From Trogon surrucura (lineage: Eukaryota > Chordata > Aves > Trogoniformes > Trogonidae): a DNA stretch of 64,000 nt. The notes beneath the pieces are model-generated. The model searched no databases. It was not told the DNA's origin and saw nothing but the letters and a program-made list of their open reading frames with translations. The stretch lies in NCBI GenBank assembly GCA_020746105.1, contig CM036617.1, positions 149,424,578 to 149,488,577 on the forward strand, given 5' to 3'. Positions 12,952 to 22,963 of this stretch are shown here, piece after piece (within the stretch, counting starts at the first letter, position 1; each line of letters opens with the position of its first letter). The translations under genes and the position numbers were made by a program.

Positions 12952-13963
12952 TCTATTGGCTTCAAAAGTATATTCAGAATTAATACTTTAAGTAGGCAAT
13001 GGCAGTCCAGAGGCAGGAATTATGTCAATAGATAATATTTTAAGTAAGAAGTACAATCTTAAAATCTATGTCATTTGCAAGCAAGCTATGAAGAAAGAAG
13101 AGTTAAATCCATTGGATTAACATAGTAGTAACACAAATAGTTCTGCCTTTCCTGAATTGGTCTGAGTTGGCTCAAAAATAGAAAACATTTACTTTAAAGC
13201 TTATGAACCACAGTGCAACTTTTAGCAAATTAGAGCAGTGTCTGAAACAACACACAAAACCACAGACCCTTAATATGGTGTAATATTTCACAGTGAACAT
13301 TTCATGCAGCTGTATACATAAAAACACCATCATAGTGAACAGTGATCAATAATTCAGTGAAGCATGTTTCTAAGAACTAAGCCAACTTCATACTGCTAAA
13401 ATGGAAACAAATTTAGCATGAACTAGTGAGTTAGGAAGTGATGGTTTGCTTAAAAAGAAACAACCAACAACTTTCTCTTCTTTATAAACACCGAAGCATT
13501 ATAAAACGGAGTGTCACAAATAAAGGTCTGATAGCACAAATTTCAACTACAGCTCAGGAATAGACAAGGCAAAAATACGATTCTAAACTAAGCAATCTTC
13601 TCTGTGCAGAAAACCACTATTTTCTCTGAAAAAAAAAAATGGTTTAAATTAGAAAGTAAAAGCAGTATAGATATATCTATATGCACGCACATAAACATGC
13701 ATAAATTTGTATTTTAATACAGTGTCACTCATTATTCATTATACACAGACCATTTCGGCATCTCTTACTTGTTCTTCTCTATGTATTTGATTGTATTTTC
13801 CTAACTCTTTAGCATTAATGATCCACTTCCAAAGAAAAGGCATCATCATATATTATGTAAAATGTAGTCCCATGAACATGAATAGAGGAATATAACACTT
13901 AAAAATTAGTGTATGATGAGTCAGAACTACAGTTCTTCTACAGAATATATAGAATTTCTTCCT
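12952..13963. other. Unique AT-rich noncoding DNA between two CR1 copies
   Basis: No gene or recognised repeat. It contains the 16-bp perfect palindrome TATAGATATATCTATA at 13666-13681, made of AT-rich sequence and likely chance. The few short frames are without coding character. Confidence 0.6.
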
Positions 13964-14207
13964 GCGGATAGATTTAGATTAGACCTTAGGAAGAAATTCT
14001 TCAGTACGAGGGTGGCAAGACTTCGGAATAAATTGCCCAGAGACGTGGCTGCCCCCTCCCTGGAGGTGTTCAAGGCCAAGTTGGACAGAGCCTTGAGTAG
14101 CCTGATCTAGTTGAGAGGCGTCCCTGCCCATGACAGGGAGGTTGGATTAGATGATCTCTGAGATCCCTTCCAGCCTAGGCCATTCTATGATTCCATGATC
14201 CTATGAA
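13964..14207 (+). mobile_element. CR1 LINE 3' fragment (end of ORF2 plus 3' tail)
   Basis: The copy encodes the last ~48 residues of CR1 ORF2, including FRLDLRKKFF and NKLPRDVAAPSLEVFKAKLD, and stops at TAG 14108-14110. It continues with 'ttgagaggcgtccctgcccatgacagggaggttgg', 'gagatcccttccagcctaggccattctatgattc', and a degraded terminal repeat. The 'cctaggccattctatg' end is shared with the copies at 19090 and 44273 and marks one subfamily. The ORF2 tail is still open, so divergence is moderate. The 5' boundary is accurate to about ten bases. Confidence 0.93.
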
Positions 14208-15029
14208 TTAATCAGATTACATCCTCAGCTGAAATGCCTCAGTTTCCCAAATGTTGCCCCCAAATAAATAAGAAAATTTTTATTCTAGTTAAATTTGTCA
14301 AGTGTTTTCAGACCACATTTTTATATTTAACTGTTTAAAACACAGGATCATTGCAAAAGTCAGAGGTGACAGCATCAGGGCTCTACTACTCCAAGTCCTT
14401 TTAAGAAACTTGATGCAGGTTATGAAGTCATATGAAGGATGGCTTTTTGCAAGAACACTGAGTAAATGTCATTCTTGTTTTTTAAAACATATGGGGGAAA
14501 TTGTGAATAAAGATTCAGGTTGCAAATTGTTCAGTGAGGTATTTGAAATGGTATGTGGATAAAAATGTTTCCTTTGAGTCTATTTTGAATTACAATGTAG
14601 AATGTTTACCACGGTTCATTCTTCTTACGTCCCACAAACCCAAACACAACCATGAGGTTCTAGTATACAACGAGGTGTAAAAGCAAAAAAAAAAAAAAAA
14701 AGGAAGAAAAAGTGGAAAAAGAAAATGTGAAACTACTCATATATTTATAACAGAAGGTGAAATAATTGGAAAATCTTAAAAGAAATGAGAGGTAATATGG
14801 ATAGGTAAATTATTTCTGTGCTATTACACTGAATAAAGCACTGTAGAAAATGCAGTATTTTAAAGGAAACAATTAAAATAAAATTGTAACCTATCTACAA
14901 TTTACATATTTTAACCTAGAATTTCAGTGTCACTTCAGGTACTAAATATTTCAGCCTTTCTACATTTTAAATTTAGATTCCTAAATCACTAAAAAAAACC
15001 CACATTTGATTTCGTACTGATAAAAAAAT
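14208..15029. other. Unique AT-rich noncoding DNA, no gene seen
   Basis: No gene or recognised transposon. There is an A17 run at 14685-14701. A plus-strand 86-codon frame at 14302-14562 has no recognisable domain. Confidence 0.55.
14685..14701. repeat. A17 homopolymer
   Basis: Seventeen consecutive A followed by purine-rich sequence. No retroposed body was recognised upstream. Confidence 0.9.
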
Positions 15030-15510
15030 TGCTTCACAGTTTCCAATGCATTCAGTATGATGGAAAGCCAGGCTCCAGCAAGGTACCAAATGAATTGATC
15101 AGGAAAATGCAAATCTGCCACTCAAGCTCCAGCCTCCATGCTGCAATTGCCTTACTGCTCTTACTACACAGGCTTTCATGTCACTGCTTCTTTAACCTGC
15201 CTTTTGCCAAAAGATTTAACTTCTGTGCAGAAAAACTGAACTGCACATCTCAAGAACGCAGACCACCAGCACCGCAGTAGCATGAACTTCTGTTAATCCG
15301 AATGGCAAAACAGTCCCAGCATGTTCAGATTAGAAAGACTCTACCCTGTAGCGGTTTGTATAAAATGATCATGAAGGTCACAGCCCAATCTCTGGAAGAC
15401 AAATGTTGATATCATAAAAATCACCACACTCAGTAACTGGCACCAAAGCTGACAGACTTGGCAGAGAGGCCAAAGATTCAATTGACCTAAAGACTAAGCA
15501 ATGCTTTGTT
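15030..15510. promoter_or_regulatory. Candidate conserved noncoding element
   Basis: About 480 bases of high-complexity sequence, free of homopolymers and unlike the AT-rich surroundings. It contains an exact octamer ATGCAAAT (15107-15114, the POU-factor site) and an 'aattgatc' core just before it. A plus-strand 83-codon frame (15029-15280) is open through part of it, but it has no domain and ends before the block does, so coding is unlikely. The class of conserved noncoding elements near developmental genes has this texture. Conservation itself could not be tested here. Confidence 0.35.
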
Positions 15511-15537
15511 TGTTTGTTGTTTGTTTTTTTTTTTTCC
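15504..15537. repeat. (TTTG)n plus poly-T simple repeat
   Basis: Several TTTG units run directly into a T tract that ends before 'cccag'. It resembles a polypyrimidine-AG splice acceptor, but no open, exon-like sequence follows it. Confidence 0.85.
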
Positions 15538-16536
15538 CAGTGGAAACGCTCCCTTTAGATCAGGGCTGAAACACAATTAACATGGCAACAGTTCTCTATG
15601 AAACAAAGCCATTTCCTGTGAAAATATTCTTAAAAAAGAAAAGCAGCAAAAAATTGGCTTAAGACACACAAAAATACAAAAAAAATAAAGTTCTTTTCTA
15701 GGAGATGGAGTGTGTCTTTATTCATCCCATTCATTATTCAAAGAAATACACACACATAGACATAAGTGCACATGTTTAAATACAAACCGACTGAAAACAA
15801 GCAAAGATCTCTAGACCCAAATTATAACTGTATATCTGATGTACAATTACATACAAGCAAAGGATCTGAGATTAGAATATGCACCTGGTAAAGAAAATAT
15901 TGACTGTGTGTTAGCGCATGCAAGACAAATTTAGTTCTCAGTCAAACCACCTTAACTCTGAAGAAGCCCACAAAAGTCAATGAAATGGTATTGAATTTGT
16001 AATGGAGTGAGAACAGAATATTGCCCAACCTATCTTTTTTATATATTTTTTTTTTATTTTAAGCAAAACATACGGAAGAAATCTTCTTTTGCTCCCCTGT
16101 TATCAATCAATGACGATTGCTCTGTTAATGTATTACAATAAAATATCTCTACAGTGCATTGAGCTGGTTGACTGTAATATATCAGCAGATCAATGGCTTG
16201 CAAAAAGAAAATGGTCAAATGCAAGACAACCTTCCCCAATTAGATAATTTTCAAAGATTTCACACACTGAATTCATAATGGCTTAGAAGAAGCAAGTCAA
16301 CATTGTTAACTGGCTAACTGAAGATCTTGTTAGGCTTTTCAGTGTTACCCTCCTTTTTGTTCCCCCATTATTAAAACCAAAGATAAATTCTACATTAACA
16401 ATTTTAAGGATGCTTGTCTCCAGACCTGGATACTGCAGCTAGGGCTTATGAAACTCCTACATGCCAAAAAGACAAAAATGGAGGTCTGCAGCCCACATCC
16501 TCAGTATGGCAAGTTTCCTGCCCTCCTGTAAGCCCT

Positions 16537-16588
16537 GCGCAGCACCCGCACGCACCTCGAGGTCAGTCTCACACGGCGGGTCCTGCGA
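16537..16588. other. Small CpG-dense patch
   Basis: Seven CpG dinucleotides lie within about 52 bases ('ctgcgcagcacccgcacgca' and the bases after it), whereas surrounding kilobases have very few. It is far too short for a standard CpG island. It could be a remnant of a GC-rich regulatory element or of an unrecognised transposon. Confidence 0.6.
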
Positions 16589-17828
16589 CAGCTGCCCTGG
16601 CACACAGCACACCTCCCCAGCTGCTCTTCTGTGGCCCTGTTTGGAAGCCTCGATAGTGCCATTTTATAACTAGTTCTCAAAGCTTCTAGCATCTATTGCA
16701 TAGCCCTTAAAGGCAGAAGTAATTTGTCAAAAGATGGTGTTTACAGCACTGAGGTGAGAGCCAGGAAATGAAAAGGCGATATTGCACGCACTCGAGAAAA
16801 AGCAAAGCAAACGGGAGCAGATTTTGGCCATCTCCTCTGTCAGCTCTGTGTTTTTAATGCCTGTGAATACGGAGTTTTCTGTTTGAAGATATCAGAAATT
16901 CCGTTTATGTCAGAAAACTAACACAGCAACCTACAACTCTTCTGCAACTCAGTAGTGTCAGGACTACAAGACTCAACTTTTGGGCTACTTTCATTTCCAG
17001 AAGAATCCTGTGTCACCATTGTGGTGTCATCCTGATGCGAAGCACATCGCTGCAGCATCAGTTCTTTCTGAATGCATTTTCCTTTGTCTAAAATATTTCA
17101 GGTCTTTAATCATACTTACACATGGAACCAATGGTATTTATGGAGCAGACATGCACGTACTTCTTTACAGGTAAGCAGATACCTGAACATGTAAAGCAAG
17201 AAGCTGTGCTGCTAGATATGTGATTTTTTCCTCCCAACATATCTATATCCTTCTTGTGGGAGAAATTGTTCACATGAAAAAAGTAACTGTTCAGCTTTAA
17301 AATCCAGAGCTAAAAGCTTTGCTCTGCATGCAGTTCTTCTGCTACAAAGAATTTTTTATTCATGCATCTCTCTTTTTCATTGACATCATATATTTCTGTA
17401 ATGGTGCATAATTAAACATTGACAAATCTAAATCAATAAACATCTTCATTGGCTGGGGTGGCATCAGCACTCAGAAATGCTGCCTACAGAGAAGCTCTGG
17501 GGTCTCAAAGATCAAATTATATATTTCAAAATATTGGCATTTTTTATTTGTTCTGGTCCTGGAATACAATAAGAAAAACCTCTCTGTTTTGCTTTGTTTT
17601 TTCCCTCATTGGGAAAGAAGAAGAATAAATAAATATTCACCAAAAAAAAAGCTTAAGCAACATAAACAGTTACATCAGTTCAGTGCAGTCTTCACAAGTA
17701 ATACACATTTTTTGAATAAGATCTCCTCTTAAGAGAAGTATGGGGTTACGACTTCTCTGCAGATCCAGCTTAGTGTCAAAGAACTAACAAGAGTAATCAG
17801 GGAGGTGGGCTTTGTTGTATGCTGTGAC

Positions 17829-17843
17829 TCACCAGATGGAGCT
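17829..17843 (+). promoter_or_regulatory. Possible CTCF-like motif
   Basis: TCACCAGATGGAGCT agrees with the vertebrate CTCF core consensus CCASYAGRKGGCRSY at 13 of 15 positions; the first base and the C after GG differ. A motif match alone predicts binding poorly. Confidence 0.25.
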
Positions 17844-19089
17844 AGTCCAGACAGCTGTATTTACCTGGCAGTAGATGTGGAGTGCCTGAAGAAATGCTTC
17901 TTCTCGGATATAGTGCCTTCTTTCAAGCAAATTGAATCCATCACCAGTAAAGTTTGTTCTCCATATTCAAACTCGCCCCTGAAGCACATAAGCAAACAAT
18001 AATCCCTAGTGCCAAAGTATTACAGGCTACATTTAATTACTCAAAACTCAACAGAGATATTTTAATTGAGGTTTTTTTTTTCCTTTTTTTTCCCTCCTAG
18101 TGGTTGCATATGCAACAGTAACAACAACAAAAAACAAGCAATGCATTTCAGTTTCTGCTCTAAACTAGAAATTGCAAAAAAAAGTAAGTATAACAAACAA
18201 ACAAAAAATCCCATTTTTCAAAACAGGTAACACTCCAGAAAACATCAAAGACCTGAGATGACATAAATGAGCACAGGCGTACTATAAGGTCAGAAAAATT
18301 GTTAGTTAAAATTGTCCATGCATTTTTAAATCAGCCTCTCCCATTTGTTTGCTTTAGGATACACTCTGTTATTATCACTAACTAGAATAGTAGAATTTAA
18401 TAATCAAATATTAATAATTTGCATTTTTCAATACTAAGTAATCTCAAAGGACTTTCCAAAATAATTAATTCATCCTTACATCATACTTATAAGGAAACAA
18501 TGTCCTGCTATTCCACATGGAAGAAAGAAATGGAGATAAAGTTCACACAGAAAGGTAGTGCCAGAGCTGAAACTAGTTCCTAGTTTTCAAACTTTGTTTA
18601 CTGAAACTCAAACTATGGGCTATACTGAATTAGTGCAATACAAAATACAGTCTTAGAATTACATGTGTTGGATCTTGTATGATCCAGATGAAGTGCATGA
18701 AAGGAATTTATAATACACTGCTTGTCATACAACACAGCATATCTAACAAGAGTGCTAAGAAAACTTGTTATTACCATTCAGCATTTGACAAATAGTATAC
18801 GATTTTATAACAACTCCTGAAGGCTTCAAATCTTCAGTCACGAAGTCAAACAGTAGAAAGGATGTCCTCAAAATGACAAATACTCTTGAATAACTTGTGG
18901 ACTATCAGCAGATTACCAGGTAACCTCAAGCAAACAAGTTTAACTTGTTAAGAGACATTAATAAAACATAACGTCCTTAACGAGCGATTACCTCCTATGG
19001 ACAGCAGACGAAAAAAACATGGCAATTGAGGACTTCTTAAAGGCTGAACTCGTAACTCCAATTCTCTCCTAATATTTAAATAAGGTGTT

Positions 19090-19190
19090 TGACCTAGTCA
19101 AGAGGTGGCATCCCTGCTCACGACAGGGAGGTTGGATTAAAATGATCTGTAAGGTCCCTTCCAGCCCAGGCCATTCTATGATTCTATGAA
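19090..19190 (+). mobile_element. CR1 LINE 3' tail, ~100 bp
   Basis: The fragment begins at 'gacctagtcaagaggtggca' and runs through 'gacagggaggttggatt', 'aaggtcccttccagcccaggccattctatg' to the terminal 'attctatga' repeat. It has no ORF2 codons left. The tail matches the subfamily of the copies at 13964 and 44273, and it is truncated within a few bases of the same position as the 44273 copy. Confidence 0.92.
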
Positions 19191-20832
19191 TAAATAAGAT
19201 TTTAATAATTTTTTTAAAGTCCTACAGAAAGACCTGGGGTATCTTACAAAGTAACATTTTACTTATACATGGTAACAGCCACACAGTTTTCTATTCTTTG
19301 AGGCACATAAGGGATGAGACAAGTTACCTAGAGCAGGAGCTGTGCAAAGCACGCAGTGTACACGGCAAGCCATGGAGGTACAGAGGCAGGACCCGTCATC
19401 CCCCCAGCTCACAGCAACATTTCCACATAGATCAACAACCTGCCAGCACATTGGGAAACATTACTGTGTCACTAGGACACTTGTCAACAGCACAGAAGCA
19501 CAACAGCATTTGCTGTAACGTGACGCTGTGCCAAAAACATTAACACCTTTTGCTGTGATGTTTCCACTCAAGGTGGTGACTTGTTCATGTCAGAGAGTGC
19601 TGTACTGGAAAAGCTATAAGAACTGTCAGCTCTGAACAATGTGTCTACTTCACCTCACAGTCACCTCCACCTGCAGAAATAAAAACAAAAACAACAAAAA
19701 GAAAGACCAAAAAAATATTTTTTTTTCAGAATTACAACATAGCTAGGCCAAATTCTACTGTATTTAACCAATGTGTTCTACCATTTCTGACAGTTACTAT
19801 GGCATGACTGAGAGCAGAAATCATGTTACTGTTGTAGCCTTTGACAGAAAATGTTGTTTAAATGATCTTGTCTTCAGAGTTTTTCATGAAACTTGTATTT
19901 AACAGTTCTTCAAATAGAAAATATGGCTTGTCAATCTATATTGACTCAGTGAAAAGAAAAGCCCAATATATTTTTAGATCTTTCAGACATTTATTTTCCC
20001 TAATGATTAACTTTACAATATAATTTCATTCATTCACAAATCAATCACATTAATCATAAGAACTCAAAATGAAGGTTTACACAACATTTGTCTTCTGGTT
20101 TAACTCTTTTACACAGTATGAAGAAAAACATAACGTAGGTACCGCTGCTAAATTAAGACCACAAATTTACAAATACAGAAAGAGTTACTGAGTATCTAAT
20201 TCAAGATCTGCATGGGATCGAAGATCATCCCACCAAATAAGACAGCTAGCTCTTCTGAAACAGAGTCATTAGTAACAAGAATGGCATGATTATGCATCAT
20301 GGAGGTTCATTCACAGACTATAATCTATACTGTTTATAACCTACAAAAAACATTATTAGTCATCTAGAACACCTTTTTATGTGTGTAAAATGGACAGGGA
20401 AAAATCAAATTAATCTCGATGATTTACGGAGAATTTAGGACACAGAAGAATTTAGCACTGTTTCTGTGGGACGGTACTTTTTCTGTGTTGAGTCCTTTCT
20501 GGAGCTCAGCTTCTATGTGGGCAGAGAAGGTAGTCACCCCAAGCCTGCATGTCATTGTGGCTTGGACTTTAATCTCTAGGTTAAGGGATGAAAACACTAT
20601 GGGTACAACACTATTCTGGCTTTGTAGTTTATTTCCATACAGCACATACTAGCACACTATGACTTTTAATGGATAAATTTTCAAATAAATGAGAAAAAAT
20701 AGAAAAGAAAGCAGAAACAATTCCCTGTGATATATACGGCTTTTTCTATGAGAGGAAACATGAATAAGAAACAGGAAGGCCAAAATGAATAGTTCATAAA
20801 ATCCAACAATCTAAAAAAAGGTCCAAAACACA
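19191..20832. other. Unique noncoding DNA between CR1 copies
   Basis: No gene or recognised repeat. Frames at 19263-19543 and 20419-20652 overlap on opposite strands without domains and are regarded as chance. Confidence 0.55.
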
Positions 20833-21702
20833 AAACTGGGAGGAGTGGTTAACACACCAGAAGGCTGTGCAGCCATTCAGAGAGACCTAGACAGGCTGGA
20901 GGGCTCGGCGGGGAGAAATCTTATGAAGTTCAACAAGGGCAAGTGTAGAGCTTCGCCCTTGGGAGAGAATAACCCCATGTGCCAGTATAGGTTGGGGACT
21001 GACCTGCTGGAGAGCAGTGCAGGGGAAAGGGACCTGGGGGTTCTAGTGGACAGCAGGATGACCATGAGCCAGCAATGTGCCCTCGTGGCCAAGAAGGCCA
21101 ATGGCATCCTGGGGTGTATTAGAAGGGGAGTAGCAAGTAGGTCGAGAGAGGTCCTCCTGCCCCTCTACTCTGCCCTGGTGAGGCCGCATCTGGAATATTG
21201 TGTCCAGTTCTGGGCCCCTCAGCTCAAGAGAGACAGGGAACTGCTTGAGAGAGTCCAGCACAGAGTCACAAAGATGATGAAGGGAGTGGAACATCTCCCT
21301 TAGGAGGAAAGGCTGAAGGAGCTGGGTCTCTTCAGCTTGGAGAAGAGGAGGCTGAGGGGTGACCTCATCAATGTTTATAAATATGTCAGAGAGGACTGTC
21401 AGGAGGACGGAGCCAGGCTCTTTTCAGTGACGTCCAATGATAGGACAACGGGCAATGGGTACAAGCTGGAACACAGGAGGTTCCACAAAAATTTTAGAAA
21501 AAACTTTTTCACGGTGAGGGTGACAGAGCACTGGCACAGGCTGCCCAGGGAGGTTGTGGAGACTCCTTCTCTGGAGACATTCATAACCCACCTGGACGTG
21601 TTCCTGTGCAATCTACTGTAGGTGACCCTGCTCTGGCAGGGGGGCTGGACTAGATGACCTTTTGAGGTCCCTTCCAGTCCTTAACATTTTGTGATTCTGT
21701 GA
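20833..21702 (+). mobile_element. CR1 LINE, 0.87-kb 5'-truncated copy, relatively well preserved
   Basis: The copy starts just after the position of the RT FADD motif (first codons [11 protein letters not shown]), covers the whole C-terminal part of ORF2 and the 3' tail 'ctgtaggtgaccctgctctggcagg', 'gaggtcccttccagtcc', 'attttgtgattctgtga'. It shares subfamily features with the copies at 34494 and 60157. ORF2 is interrupted by a single nonsense codon and otherwise keeps frame, so this is among the younger copies. As in most CR1 copies, the 5' end was lost at insertion, so it never could move on its own. Confidence 0.96.
20836..21621 (+). pseudogene. CR1 ORF2 C-terminal fragment with one in-frame stop
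   Basis: One reading frame runs from 20836 to the natural stop TAG at 21619-21621. It is broken only by TAG at 21301-21303, where the related copy at 34494 has a Tyr codon. Recognisable family segments are [37 protein letters not shown] and [20 protein letters not shown], then [20 protein letters not shown] and a final NFFTVRV. These belong to the region after the polymerase domain in CR1 ORF2. The catalytic motifs are upstream of the truncation point and missing. Two separate frames (20845-21303 and 21337-21621) are parts of this same remnant. Confidence 0.95.
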
Positions 21703-22439
21703 AAAACCCAGTAGGATGGGCATTACTCCATTACCGTGAACTTAGTAGTCAGCTTTCGACAGTGACTGCTTGATATGGTACTAGTACTTATAAAACACAC
21801 AAAGGTAAGTAGATTTCAAAAAAAAAAAAAAAAAGTTTTTACTTGATGACATCAAAACATACCTGTGGGACAACGCTTCTGTCAAAAATCAATCAGGATT
21901 GCTGTACCATAACAGAATTTAGGTATTGAAGTCTTCCTATTAGTTGGTTTCTAACCAGACAGTGCTCAGTTTACTGCCAGCAGTCTTCTCCAACACCTCA
22001 AAAACCTAGACAGTCCCTAGGGTTGCAGGTCCCAAGCTCTCAGCCACACTGAGCAGAGGACAGTTATTTTGTTTTGCATAATCTGACCATAAAACAAAAA
22101 AAAAAAAAAGAAATATCAGAAGTCTAAATGCTCACAGAAACAGAATTGCAATTTCCCACCTCAGCTCTAGAGGTAGGAATGCCAAACTTTAAGAAGTGTT
22201 ACAGTCACGTTTAATGTGGGATTTCCAGCTGCATGAACTGATCAAGAGGACCAAATGGGATCAGCATGTGGTATCTACCTGCATTTACTACTGTCCTGTG
22301 AGGGCTGGTTCTCAGCCACACTGGCTCATTCCATACTGTAACTCCACATAAGCAGTTACATTTTCCATTTCATGGACACCCCTAATAAGCCTTTAACTCT
22401 GAAAGGGGACTTGGATGTACCTTGCTTAGAATATCTTAA
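21703..22439. other. Unique noncoding DNA, no gene seen
   Basis: No gene or transposon was recognised. There are A17 at 21818-21834 and A14 at 22096-22109. Confidence 0.55.
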
Positions 22440-22740
22440 GTTTGTTCTCAGGAGAAGTTAATGTTACTGGTGACAAAATCACAGGCTGTAATTTATTTGC
22501 ATGCGTTGTCTAACACTTGTGCACTGCCAACAATTAATTTAAAAAAAAATCATGACACATTAGAAAGGATGAAGGGCTACTTTTGCTAAGCTGCTATTTG
22601 CTAATTAGGTCTGAGTTGGTCTTTGTTGAGTAAGGGCCAAAAATTAAGTGGACCTGCTCCACATGACATCCCCTAAGTACTCTTGAATGAGACATATTAA
22701 TGCTTCAGCCAGTTCTCCTGCTGCTGCACTAATACAGGGC
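22440..22740. promoter_or_regulatory. Candidate conserved noncoding element
   Basis: A high-complexity block with an exact octamer ATTTGCAT (22495-22502), 'caattaattt', and a homeodomain-type 'gctaattagg' core in succession. The combination of octamer and TAAT cores is common in vertebrate developmental enhancers. No frame or repeat explains the block. Conservation is not tested. Confidence 0.3.
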
Positions 22741-22841
22741 CAAACCTTGGGCTAAGCATATCTCTGAATGTCTTCTCCATGATGACAGTGGTTTAAATGA
22801 AGAATGCACATGAAAATCAACTTACACTCAGTTTTATTTGC

Positions 22842-22963
22842 AAAAAAAGCCCAAAATTCAAAAGAGTGGTTGGGAAAAAACCCACAAATCCAACACAAAA
22901 AAAAAAACCCCAAACCACAAGCCAATAAACAATCCAACCAGAAAGAAAACCCCAAAACAACCT
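22842..22963. repeat. A/C-rich low-complexity stretch
   Basis: Long runs of A broken by CC and CCC, so that the plus-strand frame 22838-23098 yields a Lys/Pro/Asn/Thr-rich product. That product is compositional and not evidence of a gene. Confidence 0.8.

Larger units (their letters stand above)
15538..19089. other. Unique noncoding DNA, no gene seen
   Basis: No gene or known repeat is visible. A local GC- and CpG-rich patch sits around 16410-16660, a possible CTCF-like motif at 17829, and a T/C-rich tract at 18071-18098. Overlapping short frames at 16414-16692 on both strands reflect the GC-rich patch, which lacks stop codons by composition, rather than a gene. Confidence 0.55.

Noticed and set aside
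13666..13681. 16-bp palindrome TATAGATATATCTATA
   Set aside because: Almost pure AT with internal TA repeats, so likely chance.
15520..15540. Polypyrimidine tract followed by 'cccag', resembling a splice acceptor
   Set aside because: No open exon-like segment with a donor site follows; T-rich tracts are common here.
20877..21611. Minus-strand frames within the 20.8-kb CR1
   Set aside because: The plus-strand ORF2 segments explain the DNA; the opposite frames have no family match.
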